Assembly: GCF_019456655.1 (NCBI RefSeq)
Contig: NZ_CP080332.1
Span: 3,348,001 to 3,412,000 of the forward strand
Origin: Mycolicibacterium diernhoferi
GTDB taxonomy: Bacteria > Actinomycetota > Actinomycetes > Mycobacteriales > Mycobacteriaceae
Length of the DNA: 64,000 nt
Direction: 5' to 3'
The notes under the pieces were generated by a model. That model worked only from the letters and a program-made list of their open reading frames with translations. It had not been told where the DNA came from and did no database searches. Below are positions 1 through 7,764 of this stretch, in pieces. The position numbers and the translations under genes are program-made. Every line of letters starts with the position of its first letter. Within the stretch, counting starts at the first letter, position 1.

Positions 1-903
1 CTCGATGAACTCGGTTTGGTGCGGTTGACCGAGTCCGAGACATCTGGCGGGAGCGGCGCCGGCTGGGCCGAAGCCGCCGAACTGATGTCCGCCGCCGTGC
101 GTCACGGCGTGCGCGTCCCGTTGCCGGAGCACGATCTGCTGGCCGGATGGATGCTCACCGCCGCAGGATTACCCCCCAGCGAGGGGGTGCGCACCATCGC
201 GGTGCTGGACGGGTCCGGGGCGGCCACCGCCGCGCCGTGGGCGTCGTCAGCGCAGCACATCGTGGCGGCGTGGCCCGTCGAGAGCGGATACGAGGTCACC
301 GATCTCACCGCTGACCAATGCCGAATCACACCTGGTACCAACATGATCGGCGAGCCGCGCGACAATATCGCGGTGGACCTGTCCACATGCAGGGGTGTGC
401 CTGTGTCCGCCGAGCTCATCGACGTGCTCCGGCTCAAATCGGCTCTGGTGCGGTCGATTCAGGTGTGCGCCGCGTTGCAGCAGATTCTGCACCTGAGCAT
501 CGAGCACACGTCCTCGCGAACGCAGTTCGGGCGGGCACTATCGAAGTTCCAGGCCATCCAGCACATGGTCTCCGATATCGCCGCCGAAACCGCGCTCGCA
601 CAAGCGGCCACCGAGGCCGCGCTGACCGCCGCGATCACCAGCGACTGGACCGCCGGCAACCTCGAATTTCTGGTCGCCGTGGCCCGGTCCTGTACCGGCC
701 ACGCGACCTCGGTGGTGGTGCGCAACGCCCACCAGGCACACGGCGCCATCGGCACGACCATCGAGCACCGGCTGCACGAATACACCCGTGCGGCACTGGC
801 CTGGCGTTCGGAATACGGGTCGGTGCGGCACTGGGATCACGCAGTGACCCGCGCCGCGTTGGCCGCCGGCGCATCGGGGTTGTGGCCGTTGATCACCGAC
901 TGA
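1..903 (+). CDS. Acyl-CoA dehydrogenase family protein (5' end outside window)
   Basis: The frame is open from the first base, so the start lies upstream and the protein is truncated here to its last 300 residues. The part seen is the C-terminal half of an acyl-CoA dehydrogenase: an all-helical segment with the family signature R-T-Q-F-G-R-A-L followed by K-F-Q-A-I-Q-H, and a later H-Q-A-H-G-A-I-G stretch, both typical of FAD-contacting helices in FadE proteins. The role would be alpha,beta-dehydrogenation of a CoA thioester in beta-oxidation. Actinobacterial steroid FadE enzymes are often heteromers of two such subunits; the partner would lie upstream. The next gene on the same strand follows after 70 bp. 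Substrate is not deducible. Confidence 0.8.
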   Translation, partial: LDELGLVRLTESETSGGSGAGWAEAAELMSAAVRHGVRVPLPEHDLLAGWMLTAAGLPPSEGVRTIAVLDGSGAATAAPWASSAQHIVAAWPVESGYEVTDLTADQCRITPGTNMIGEPRDNIAVDLSTCRGVPVSAELIDVLRLKSALVRSIQVCAALQQILHLSIEHTSSRTQFGRALSKFQAIQHMVSDIAAETALAQAATEAALTAAITSDWTAGNLEFLVAVARSCTGHATSVVVRNAHQAHGAIGTTIEHRLHEYTRAALAWRSEYGSVRHWDHAVTRAALAAGASGLWPLITD

Positions 904-916
904 GCGCAGCCCCGTT

Positions 917-934
917 TGGTGTTCCACTGACCGG
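917..934 (+). promoter_or_regulatory. Shared 18-bp upstream element, copy 1
   Basis: TGGTGTTCCACTGACCGG lies 39 bp before the GTG of the SnoaL-like gene. The identical 18 bases recur at 8994-9011, 46 bp before another rightward gene, and a 12-of-14 match (TACCGCTGACCGGG) lies at 11470-11483, 47 bp before a third. The conserved position and strand suggest a promoter part or activator/repressor site of one regulon. No known regulator motif is recognised in it. Confidence 0.45.
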
Positions 935-973
935 TCAACCTCATGTCGGTGATCAGCCATCACCGGTTGACTC

Positions 974-1462
974 GTGAGCATGACCAACCAGATCGCACTG
1001 TCGGAAGTTCAGGAGTTCATCGCCGGCTTCTGGTATCACTACGACCAGGGGCAGTTCGATGTGCTCGCCACCTACGTCGGCGATGAGATGGAGTACCTGA
1101 GCCGCTCCGATTCCGGGAACTGCCCGTTCGAGGACCTGCTGGCGGCCGAGCTGCACGGTGGTGCGGAGACGCTGGCGTGGCTGAGCAAGCACCGCGACGA
1201 GAACCCCTACCCGTTGCGTCATCACGCCACCAACATCTTCCGCACCGGTACCGACGGCGACGTCACCACAGCCCGCTTCTACCTGTACGTCAACCAGGTC
1301 ACCAACAATGTGCCCTTCGATGTGTCGTCGGGGGTTGTCGATGTCGGTATCAGGCGCTCCGGAGATGCACTGGTGCTCACCTCGATGACGGTGGTCCTCG
1401 ACGCGGAGGATTCGATTCCGTTCGCGGAGCACCGCGCAAAGCTCAGCACGACGAACGCCTGA
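974..1462 (+). CDS. SnoaL-like / NTF2-fold protein
   Basis: A 162-residue protein (160 if the in-frame ATG at 980 is used instead of the GTG at 974) with the cone-shaped SnoaL/NTF2 pattern: an N-terminal helix with a Y-x-x-D-x-G-Q-F-D stretch, a central H-H-x-x-N-I-F strand and a long C-terminal strand. The fold includes ketosteroid isomerases, polyketide cyclases and small dehydratase-like enzymes, so a reaction cannot be assigned from sequence alone. It opens a rightward unit; the SDR start follows its stop by 2 bp, implying co-translation. In a cluster with KshA- and KstD-type genes an isomerase or hydratase-like role on a cyclic ketone is a reasonable guess only. Confidence 0.7.
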   Translation: MSMTNQIALSEVQEFIAGFWYHYDQGQFDVLATYVGDEMEYLSRSDSGNCPFEDLLAAELHGGAETLAWLSKHRDENPYPLRHHATNIFRTGTDGDVTTARFYLYVNQVTNNVPFDVSSGVVDVGIRRSGDALVLTSMTVVLDAEDSIPFAEHRAKLSTTNA

Positions 1463-1464
1463 CG

Positions 1465-2337
1465 GTGGACTCAGCCGACGCACGCCGGACCTTCGGTGGC
1501 GGTATCGCGGTCATCACCGGCGCCGGTGCCGGCATAGGCGCCGGCCTCGCCCGACACGCCCACCGGCTGGGCATGACCGTGGTGCTGGTCGACGTGGACG
1601 AGCGTGCCGTGACGAAGCTGCGCGACGAACTGGTCGCCGACGGCGGAACCGCACATGTCGAGGTGTGCGATGTCCGGGATCCCGACGCGCTGGTGGCGTT
1701 GGCGGAGCGCGTGTACTCCGATATCGGCCCGGTACGGCTGCTGGTCAACAATGCCGGTGTCGAGCAGTTCGGATACTTATGGGACACCCCGGTGGCCAAC
1801 TGGAACCGGGTGATGGACATCAATGTCAGCGGTGTCTTCCACGGTGTGCGCGCGTTCCTGCCGAAGATGATCACCGCCGGCACACCCGCCTGGGTGTGGA
1901 ATCTGTCCTCGATCGGCGGGGTCGCCGCGGTACCGCTGCAGGCGCCCTACATCGTGAGTAAACACGCGGTGCTGGCACTGACCGAGTGCCTGCGCCTGGA
2001 GGTGGAACTGGCCGGCCACGGCGACCTCATCCGGGTGCAGGCGGTGCTGCCCGGCGCGGTGAAGTCGAACATCTTCGAAGCCGCCGGCGGCGTGGAGGAC
2101 GGCGATGACCGTGCCGCCGAGTCCCAGCGCGAAGCGATGCTCGACATCAAGGCTGCGGCAATGGATCCCGTCGAAGCCGCCGAGGTGGTGTTCGAGCAGG
2201 CCGACCGTGGCGACTTCTACCTGCTGACGCAGCCCGACTATGTCAGCTCGGCCATGGCCGACCGCGCCACGGTGCTCACCACTCGGGTGCCTCCGCAGCT
2301 GCGCACCGCCCAGCGCTTCGATCCGGACAAACACTGA
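1465..2337 (+). CDS. Short-chain dehydrogenase/reductase
   Basis: A 290-residue classical SDR. The GTG at 1465 is preferred because it follows the previous stop by 2 bp and gives the normal spacing to the nucleotide site: T18-G-A-G-A-G-I-G25. N95-N-A-G98 and the catalytic pair Y162-I-V-S-K166 (with the L-S-S strand before it) are intact, so it should be an active NAD(P)-dependent alcohol/ketone oxidoreductase in the cytosol. The length, about 40 residues more than the minimal SDR, comes from an insert after the active site. It sits between a SnoaL-like gene and an esterase in the same unit. Substrate unknown; a hydroxysteroid or a side-chain hydroxyacyl-CoA are options. Confidence 0.85.
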   Translation: MDSADARRTFGGGIAVITGAGAGIGAGLARHAHRLGMTVVLVDVDERAVTKLRDELVADGGTAHVEVCDVRDPDALVALAERVYSDIGPVRLLVNNAGVEQFGYLWDTPVANWNRVMDINVSGVFHGVRAFLPKMITAGTPAWVWNLSSIGGVAAVPLQAPYIVSKHAVLALTECLRLEVELAGHGDLIRVQAVLPGAVKSNIFEAAGGVEDGDDRAAESQREAMLDIKAAAMDPVEAAEVVFEQADRGDFYLLTQPDYVSSAMADRATVLTTRVPPQLRTAQRFDPDKH

Positions 2338-2350
2338 GAGGGTTTCGCCG

Positions 2351-3313
2351 ATGAGCAACCCGTACCGGCCGGTGCTGGACCCCGATGCCGCCGCCCGGGT
2401 GGCGGCCTTCGGCCCCCCGACGCCGATGCGCGAGCGCGGGTTTCAGGCGCTCCGCGATGCCATCGAATCGGCACCACCGCCGGCCGACATGCCCGCGATG
2501 GCCGATATCTCGGAAGCCACGGTGCCCGGGACCGGCGGACCCGTCCCGGTGCGGATCTACCGTCCGGAGAACAGTGCTGATCCGTCACCGGCGATCGTGC
2601 ATCTGCACGGGGGCGGGCTGGTGATGGGTTCGAATCATTCGTTCGAGCCGTTGGCGCGCGCACTCGCCGCCGCAAGCCAGGCCGCCGTGGTCGCGGTCGA
2701 CTACCGCCTGGCCCCGGAGAATCCCCCGCCGGCGCAGTTCGAGGACGCCTGGACGGTCACCGAATGGGTTGCCGACAACGCCGAGTCGCTGGGATTCGAC
2801 CGCTCCAGGATCGTCGTGTCCGGAGACAGCGCGGGCGGAGGCGTGGCCGCCGCCGTCGCGCTGTCCGCGCGTGACGAGGGTGGACCGGAGCTGTTCGCGC
2901 AGGTGCTCATGTACCCCGGTGTCGACCGTGACATGGCCGCAGCGTCGGTTCTCAACAACCCGGCCGCGCCGATGCTGCTGCACGACGACATCGTCTATCT
3001 GCACGAGCTCGCCGATACCGGGGCCTCCGCAGCCCATGACACGCGGCGGGTGCCGGCCTATGCCACCGATCTCACCGGTTTGCCGCAAGCCATCGTGGTG
3101 ACCGCCGAGCTGGATCCGATCCACGACTGGGGTGAGCGTTATGCCGCCCGGTTGCGCGACGCCGGTGTCCAGACCACCCTCACCCGGTATCCGGGGATCT
3201 ACCACGGCTTCCTGATGCGGTCGCAAGCCACCGCACGCGGCCGGCTGGCGATGGCCGAGATCGGCGCTCTCCTGCGGGCGAAGTTCGCCAATCCCATGGA
3301 TTTCGACGTCTGA
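2351..3313 (+). CDS. HSL-type alpha/beta-hydrolase (esterase)
   Basis: A 320-residue alpha/beta-hydrolase of the hormone-sensitive-lipase group. It shows the oxyanion-hole motif H86-G-G-G, the nucleophile elbow G-D-S160-A-G-G, the acid D255 in the E-L-D-P-I-H-D stretch and the base H285 in Y-H-G-F, so the triad is complete. There is no signal peptide, so it acts inside the cell. ATG at 2351 lies 13 bp after the SDR stop. Mycobacterial Lip proteins of this group hydrolyse short acyl esters and lactones; here a lactone or acyl ester formed during ring degradation is possible. It is the last gene of the 974-3313 unit; 105 bp separate it from the next gene. Confidence 0.88.
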   Translation: MSNPYRPVLDPDAAARVAAFGPPTPMRERGFQALRDAIESAPPPADMPAMADISEATVPGTGGPVPVRIYRPENSADPSPAIVHLHGGGLVMGSNHSFEPLARALAAASQAAVVAVDYRLAPENPPPAQFEDAWTVTEWVADNAESLGFDRSRIVVSGDSAGGGVAAAVALSARDEGGPELFAQVLMYPGVDRDMAAASVLNNPAAPMLLHDDIVYLHELADTGASAAHDTRRVPAYATDLTGLPQAIVVTAELDPIHDWGERYAARLRDAGVQTTLTRYPGIYHGFLMRSQATARGRLAMAEIGALLRAKFANPMDFDV

Positions 3314-3418
3314 ACGTCCCGATGGCCGGACATCGACCGTTCGAACACCGTTGACGCAAACCAGAATCGACGTTAGCAACGGCGCGGATGACCGCCGGAA
3401 TCGAGAAAAGGAGTACCC

Positions 3419-4498
3419 GTGACGCTCACCGATGAACGGCGCATGGAACTGTCGGACATTCTGCGTCCCGTGGCGCCGCCCCGCGAGGTCGACAACGTCT
3501 ACACCGAGGATCAGCGCCAACGCCTGCTCGATGTCGTCCGACAGGATGCCCCCTGGCGGCTCATCATCGCCCAGCACTTCTCGTCACCCGAAGAGCTGAT
3601 GGCGACCATGAGCGGTCAGTTCCCCGAGGGTTTCACCCCGACGCTGGACCTGTTCCTGACCCCCACGTTTCGGGGACACCTCGCCAATCACGGCACCGTG
3701 CTGTACCCGGAACTGCACGACTGCTTCTACAACGCCGAGTTCCTCGCACAGGCGAAGTCGTACTGGGGTGCGGAGTACGCCAAGCCACAGATGATGCTGT
3801 TCAACATCAACGGGCCGTGCTGCAACCGTGATCCCGGCCACCTCGATTCGCCGAGTTTCCGCGGCGTGCGCTACGAGAACGCTCCCACCTGGCTGGTCAG
3901 CGTGATGGGCAAATCCGGCCTGTTCAAGGACTACCTGGTCAAGATGGCACAGGTGATCACCTGGTTCTCCCACGACGAGGGCAGCGGTTTCACCTACTGG
4001 CCGGACGGCCCGTTGAAGACTCCCAAGCGGCTGTTGCCTCCGGTCTACAACCGTGGCGTGGTGGTGCAGAACGAGATGATGGTGCACCGCGGCGAGGCCA
4101 ACGGCCCGCTGGAGCAGCAGATGCCGGCCGGTCTGGCGTTCGACACGGTGTTCGCCGGTGATCCCGCCGACCGCGACCAGTGGGTGCTCAAGAACGGCGA
4201 CGACGTGATCGCCCGCCATCACTCCGACGAACTGCGGTTCCTGGTGCACTGGTCGGCCGAGGTGTTCTCCGACTTCGACGAGCTGAAGAAGAACATGGAC
4301 GGCTCCGACGACCTGACCATTGACAAGGCCATCGACATGATGGTCGACGACCTGGCGAAGAAGGGCATCAAGCTCGATATCCCGAGCGCCCCGCTGCACG
4401 ACCCGGCCTTCATCGGCGCGCTCAATGCCGCCTACGACATCGGTGGCCCGGCAAGCTATCCGGAGGAAGCCCCGCTGAGTGCGTTCGTGCTCGGCTGA
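3419..4498 (+). CDS. Uncharacterised protein with PhyH-like HxD...H pattern
   Basis: A 359-residue soluble protein starting at GTG 3419 behind a good AAAGGAG. I do not recognise a firm family. H141-L-D143 and, 80 residues later, H223-R-G-E-A-N-G resemble the HxD...H metal triad and the H-x-x-x-N loop of phytanoyl-CoA-hydroxylase (PhyH)-like 2-oxoglutarate/Fe(II) oxygenases, and the protein between them is rich in short strands (jelly-roll-like). C134-C135 just before the HxD is unusual. The C-terminal 80 residues are helical and acidic. It is followed by a strong terminator, so it ends this rightward unit. A hydroxylase acting on the same substrate as its neighbours is inferred, not shown. 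Confidence 0.6.
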   Translation: MTLTDERRMELSDILRPVAPPREVDNVYTEDQRQRLLDVVRQDAPWRLIIAQHFSSPEELMATMSGQFPEGFTPTLDLFLTPTFRGHLANHGTVLYPELHDCFYNAEFLAQAKSYWGAEYAKPQMMLFNINGPCCNRDPGHLDSPSFRGVRYENAPTWLVSVMGKSGLFKDYLVKMAQVITWFSHDEGSGFTYWPDGPLKTPKRLLPPVYNRGVVVQNEMMVHRGEANGPLEQQMPAGLAFDTVFAGDPADRDQWVLKNGDDVIARHHSDELRFLVHWSAEVFSDFDELKKNMDGSDDLTIDKAIDMMVDDLAKKGIKLDIPSAPLHDPAFIGALNAAYDIGGPASYPEEAPLSAFVLG

Positions 4499-4515
4499 CG
4501 CACACATCGGCACAC

Positions 4516-4555
4516 ACGAAGGCCCCGGTCTCCGAAAGGAGCCCGGGGCCTTCGT
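4516..4555. terminator. Bidirectional intrinsic terminator
   Basis: A perfect 13-bp stem (4516-4528 with 4543-4555, G/C-rich core) is capped by a further 4-bp CTCC/GGAG stem closed by a GAAA tetraloop. It lies between the convergent genes ending at 4498 and 4594 and carries A-rich/T-rich flanks on both sides, so it can stop both transcripts. Confidence 0.9.
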
Positions 4556-4593
4556 TGTTGACGGATGCGGTCTTGGACCGCCTCCTGGTCGAG

Positions 4594-6186
4594 TCAGTGC
4601 AGCCGTGCGGCGGCGTCGGCACCGGCGCGCCGGCCGCTGAACACGCAGTCCGAGATCGACAGACCGCTGACGTAGCTGTTCGAGCACACCCCGACGGCAT
4701 TGCGGCCGGCCGCATACAGCCCGGGCACGACGCCACCGTCGCGGTGCCGGACCGCACCGGTGGTCTCGTCGACCACCAGTCCACCCAGCGTCAGCCCGGG
4801 GATCGGGTAGAACATCGACGAATCCGCCGAGATATTGATGGAGTAGAACGGCCCACGGTCCATGGGTGGGCACAGCGAGGGGTCCTTGTGTGCGGGATCG
4901 CCTGCACTACTGCGGATTCCGTGATTGTACTCATCGACGGTCTTACGCAGGCCGGTGACGTCGATACCATTCTTCTCCGCGATGCCTTCGATGGTGGCGG
5001 CCTTCTTGTGCCCGATGGACCGCAGGTACCAGATCTGCAGCCGTTGGAACACCTGGGTCTGTTCCTTGATCTGCTCCTTGATCTTTCGCCAGGTGGCGGC
5101 GTCGTAGATCGCCCACCCGGTGCCGCCGAACTCGCGCATCATGACGTTGCCGTGGCTGGCCCCGTAGAGATCCTCGTTGACGATGCGGCGGCCGTCCGCC
5201 CCCACGCTGAGCCCCTCCAGGAAGGCGCTGGGTGGGGACAGGAACCGCCAGGCCGTGACATTACCCATCTTGTCGGTCACTCCCCCGGCGTCCAGTCCGA
5301 GCCGAATCCCGGTCCCGTCGTCTCCCACGGTGCCCAGCGGCGAGATCTTCAGGAACTCCGGGGCGTATCGCTTCACCCAGTCGCGGTTGTTGATGAAGCC
5401 GCCGGCGGCCAGGATCACCGCCGGGGCGTGGGCTTGTGTTTCGCTGCTGGCCTTCGCACGCAGCCTCTCGGCACGCGCAACGGCACCCTCGACCACGCCG
5501 GGCATCCAGGTACCGAGTTTCCCGGTGCCTTTGAAGATGAGTCGGTGTTTCCGCGCGCTGCGGTGGCCATGGTCCAGCACCTGGTACCGGACGCCGGTGA
5601 CCCGGCCGTCGTCGGCCTGGATCAGGCCGTGCACGTGTGCGAGCGGGACGAAGTCGACACCCTTCGCCTTCGCCGAGTCCCGCAACCGTTCGAACAGGAC
5701 TCGCCCTGAACTCATGCCGGGTGCGAGCACCCGGTGCCCGCGCGGGGCGGGCTGGGCGTGTGTCACGTAGGGGAAGGCCTTCTCGTTGCCCGAGTAGTAC
5801 AGGTAGTGGTCATCGGTGGGATACGAGGTCTTGTAGGACGGCACCGCACCACCCCGGAACTCGACCCCCTGCGCCTTGAGCCAATCGATCATGGCGGGGC
5901 TCTGCTCGCAGAACCGGCGCAGCGTTTCGGGGGTCACGGCACCGGCGACTTCCTGGTCGAGGTAGGCCAGCATGTTCTCGACGCTGTCGACGTAGCCGCC
6001 GGCCCGCTGTTCGGCGGTCCCGGCCCCGGCATAGACGATCCCACCCGAGTAGGCCGTTGCACCGCCGCCGTAACCGCGGTCCAGGACCAGCACCCGTGCG
6101 CCGCGATCGGCGGCCTCGATCGCCGCGGCGGCACCGGCGGCCCCGAATCCTACGACGATGACGTCATATTCGCGAGGTGTGGACAT
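4594..6186 (-). CDS. FAD-dependent 3-ketosteroid dehydrogenase-like flavoprotein (Y-x-S type)
   Basis: A 530-residue flavoprotein of the fumarate reductase/KstD superfamily. The N-terminal Rossmann motif is G-F-G-A-A-G with a following L-V-L-D-R-G strand, and the second FAD segment A-A-G-G-F is present. The C-terminal active-site loop reads S-Y505-V-S507-G-L-S instead of the Y-P-G-x-G of delta1-dehydrogenases. A Tyr-x-Ser pair at this place is known from 3-ketosteroid delta4-(5alpha)-dehydrogenase, so that activity is the best guess; other KstD-like or urocanate/fumarate reductase-like reactions remain possible. It is the last gene of the leftward kshA-type operon, 11 bp after the SDR stop. 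Confidence 0.75.
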   Translation of the reverse strand: MSTPREYDVIVVGFGAAGAAAAIEAADRGARVLVLDRGYGGGATAYSGGIVYAGAGTAEQRAGGYVDSVENMLAYLDQEVAGAVTPETLRRFCEQSPAMIDWLKAQGVEFRGGAVPSYKTSYPTDDHYLYYSGNEKAFPYVTHAQPAPRGHRVLAPGMSSGRVLFERLRDSAKAKGVDFVPLAHVHGLIQADDGRVTGVRYQVLDHGHRSARKHRLIFKGTGKLGTWMPGVVEGAVARAERLRAKASSETQAHAPAVILAAGGFINNRDWVKRYAPEFLKISPLGTVGDDGTGIRLGLDAGGVTDKMGNVTAWRFLSPPSAFLEGLSVGADGRRIVNEDLYGASHGNVMMREFGGTGWAIYDAATWRKIKEQIKEQTQVFQRLQIWYLRSIGHKKAATIEGIAEKNGIDVTGLRKTVDEYNHGIRSSAGDPAHKDPSLCPPMDRGPFYSINISADSSMFYPIPGLTLGGLVVDETTGAVRHRDGGVVPGLYAAGRNAVGVCSNSYVSGLSISDCVFSGRRAGADAAARLH

Positions 6187-6197
6187 CGATGCTCCGA

Positions 6198-6989
6198 TCA
6201 GAGGACGGATTTGATCTGTTTGGCGACAAGCCGGGCGGTGCGCCGGGGCGCCAGCCGGGACAGCGTGTACAGCAGGTGGGCATCGGTACCGATGATCACC
6301 CGGTAGCGGTCCTTGGCGATTCCGGCGACGATCTTCTTGCCCGCCGCCTCGGGGGTGGTGGCCGGTGCACGCCGCCCTCCGGCGTCGAGCATCTCGACCC
6401 CCGAGTTCTGCGCCAGGTTGGTCGAGACGTTGCCCGGGAACAACGTCACGACATGGACGTTCGTATCCGCGAGTTCGGCGTCGAGTCCCTCGCTAAACTG
6501 CTGCACGGCGCCCTTGCTGGCGCTATAGAGGATCTGGCTGGCGAACGGCAGCAGAGCCGACAGGCTCGACATGTTGGTGATGTTGGCTTCCGGCCGGGTG
6601 AGCAGCAGGGGCAGGAAGGCCCGGCACATCTGGATGGTCCCGGTGACGTTGACAGCCATCACCCGGTCCAGATCGTCATCGCCGAGGTCAGCGAAAAGCG
6701 CGAATCTCTGGGCGATCCCGGCGATGTTGACCAACCCGTCGACCTGGCCGTGCACGTCGAGTACCTGGGCGGGTAGGGCGGCCACCGCGTCGCGGTCGGT
6801 GATGTTCAGGACGTGGGTGGACAGCCGCGTCCCGGTGCCGCGGGCACGCTCGGCCGTCCCGGCGAGACCCACCTGATCGAGGTCGACGGCGGCGACGTGC
6901 GCGCCCCGCCGGTGCAGACCCAGCGCGACCTCGCGTCCCATCCCGTTGCCGGCGCCGGTGACGACGAACACCTTATCCGGGATGCGCAT
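6198..6989 (-). CDS. Short-chain dehydrogenase/reductase
   Basis: A 263-residue SDR. The ATG at 6989 (M-R-I-P-D-K) is chosen over a longer in-frame extension because the Rossmann strand V-F-V-V-T-G-A-G-N-G-M-G starts right after it. The catalytic pair Y155-S-A-S-K159 and the preceding N-M-S-S strand are present. The structural N-N-A-G motif is N-I-A-G, a mild deviation. The start overlaps the end of the upstream SnoaL-like gene by 17 bp, so the two are translationally coupled. A C-terminal basic tail (R-R-T-A-R-L-V-A-K) is typical of mycobacterial SDRs of this subgroup. Expected to oxidise or reduce a hydroxyl/keto group in the same pathway as kshA. Confidence 0.85.
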   Translation of the reverse strand: MRIPDKVFVVTGAGNGMGREVALGLHRRGAHVAAVDLDQVGLAGTAERARGTGTRLSTHVLNITDRDAVAALPAQVLDVHGQVDGLVNIAGIAQRFALFADLGDDDLDRVMAVNVTGTIQMCRAFLPLLLTRPEANITNMSSLSALLPFASQILYSASKGAVQQFSEGLDAELADTNVHVVTLFPGNVSTNLAQNSGVEMLDAGGRRAPATTPEAAGKKIVAGIAKDRYRVIIGTDAHLLYTLSRLAPRRTARLVAKQIKSVL

Positions 6990-7452
6990 GAGCACCTTCG
7001 GGTTCCGTGAACCCCATCCGGGTACGGGTGAGGTGGATGGACCGGATGCGCCACTGCCCCGCGGTCTTGATGTACGTCTCGTGATAGTGGCCCGCGCCGC
7101 TGAGAGTGTGACCGCTGGGAAAGTCGACGATGTCGGCCATCGCCCAGATGGCCGACGCGGTGGTCGGTGATTCCAGCACGATCTCGGGCGTGTGACCGTG
7201 ATGCACGGTGGTGCACCCGTCGAGGACACCGCGGATCGATGCGACGAGTTCGTCGACACCCGCCCAGGTTTGTGCCGCCGCATCGGCACCGTGGGTGGTC
7301 ACCGCGTTGTCGAATGTGCCGACGACCTCATCGTCGAACAGCGACCGCCACGAGTCCCAGTCCTTGGTGTCCAGATATCGGAAGTAGCGCGCCTTCAGCT
7401 GCCGAAGAGCCTCGATGTCCTCGCAGGCCGGGCACCCGGTTGCGTGCGTCAT
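6973..7452 (-). CDS. SnoaL-like / NTF2-fold protein
   Basis: A 159-residue SnoaL_4-type protein: N-terminal helix with L-K-A-R-Y-F-R-Y-L-D-T-K-D-W, V-H-H-G-H-T-P in the middle (conserved His pocket of this subfamily) and a final strand R-I-R-S-I-H-L-T-R. Family members include steroid-isomerase-like and ring-hydroxylating small-subunit-like folds, so function is open. The N-terminal C7-P-A-C10 pair is unusual. It starts 3 bp after the stop of the four-cysteine protein and overlaps the SDR downstream by 17 bp. Confidence 0.75.
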   Translation of the reverse strand: MTHATGCPACEDIEALRQLKARYFRYLDTKDWDSWRSLFDDEVVGTFDNAVTTHGADAAAQTWAGVDELVASIRGVLDGCTTVHHGHTPEIVLESPTTASAIWAMADIVDFPSGHTLSGAGHYHETYIKTAGQWRIRSIHLTRTRMGFTEPEGAHAHPG

Positions 7453-7455
7453 GAG

Positions 7456-7764
7456 CTATTCCTCTCCGTTGGATGACCATTCGGTCTCGTCGAGCACCGG
7501 GAGCGTCCCCCGGTGCACCGAGGCCTCGATGGCCTCACGGAGCTGCGGGCAGAGTGCGAGGGCGTCGTCCGGTTCCGGCATCCGTCCCCCGACCGGGCTC
7601 GGGCCCGCACCGCGCCGGGCACACCGGGCAAGGGAGTCGGCGGTCCACTGCACGCTGGTCTGCTCCCAGCTGCTCTTGCGGACCAGCACCTGCGCCCCGC
7701 AAGCCCCGCAGTCGACCGGCGTCATCGGTACGTCGGCGAGACGGTTGTCGGGGCGCACCCTCAC
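7456..7764 (-). CDS. Small four-cysteine protein in kshA operon
   Basis: A 102-residue protein read from a GTG at 7764 whose bases overlap the TGA of the Rieske gene (GTGA), the typical coupling in this cluster. It has C-G-A-C near residue 20, then single Cys in L-A-R-C-A-R-R and in A-L-C-P-Q, the last followed by an acidic C-terminus. Four cysteines in this spacing could bind zinc or an iron-sulfur cluster, though the spacing matches no ferredoxin I know. Its place between a Rieske oxygenase and its pathway partners suggests an accessory or electron-transfer role; no function is known to me. Confidence 0.6.
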   Translation of the reverse strand: MRVRPDNRLADVPMTPVDCGACGAQVLVRKSSWEQTSVQWTADSLARCARRGAGPSPVGGRMPEPDDALALCPQLREAIEASVHRGTLPVLDETEWSSNGEE

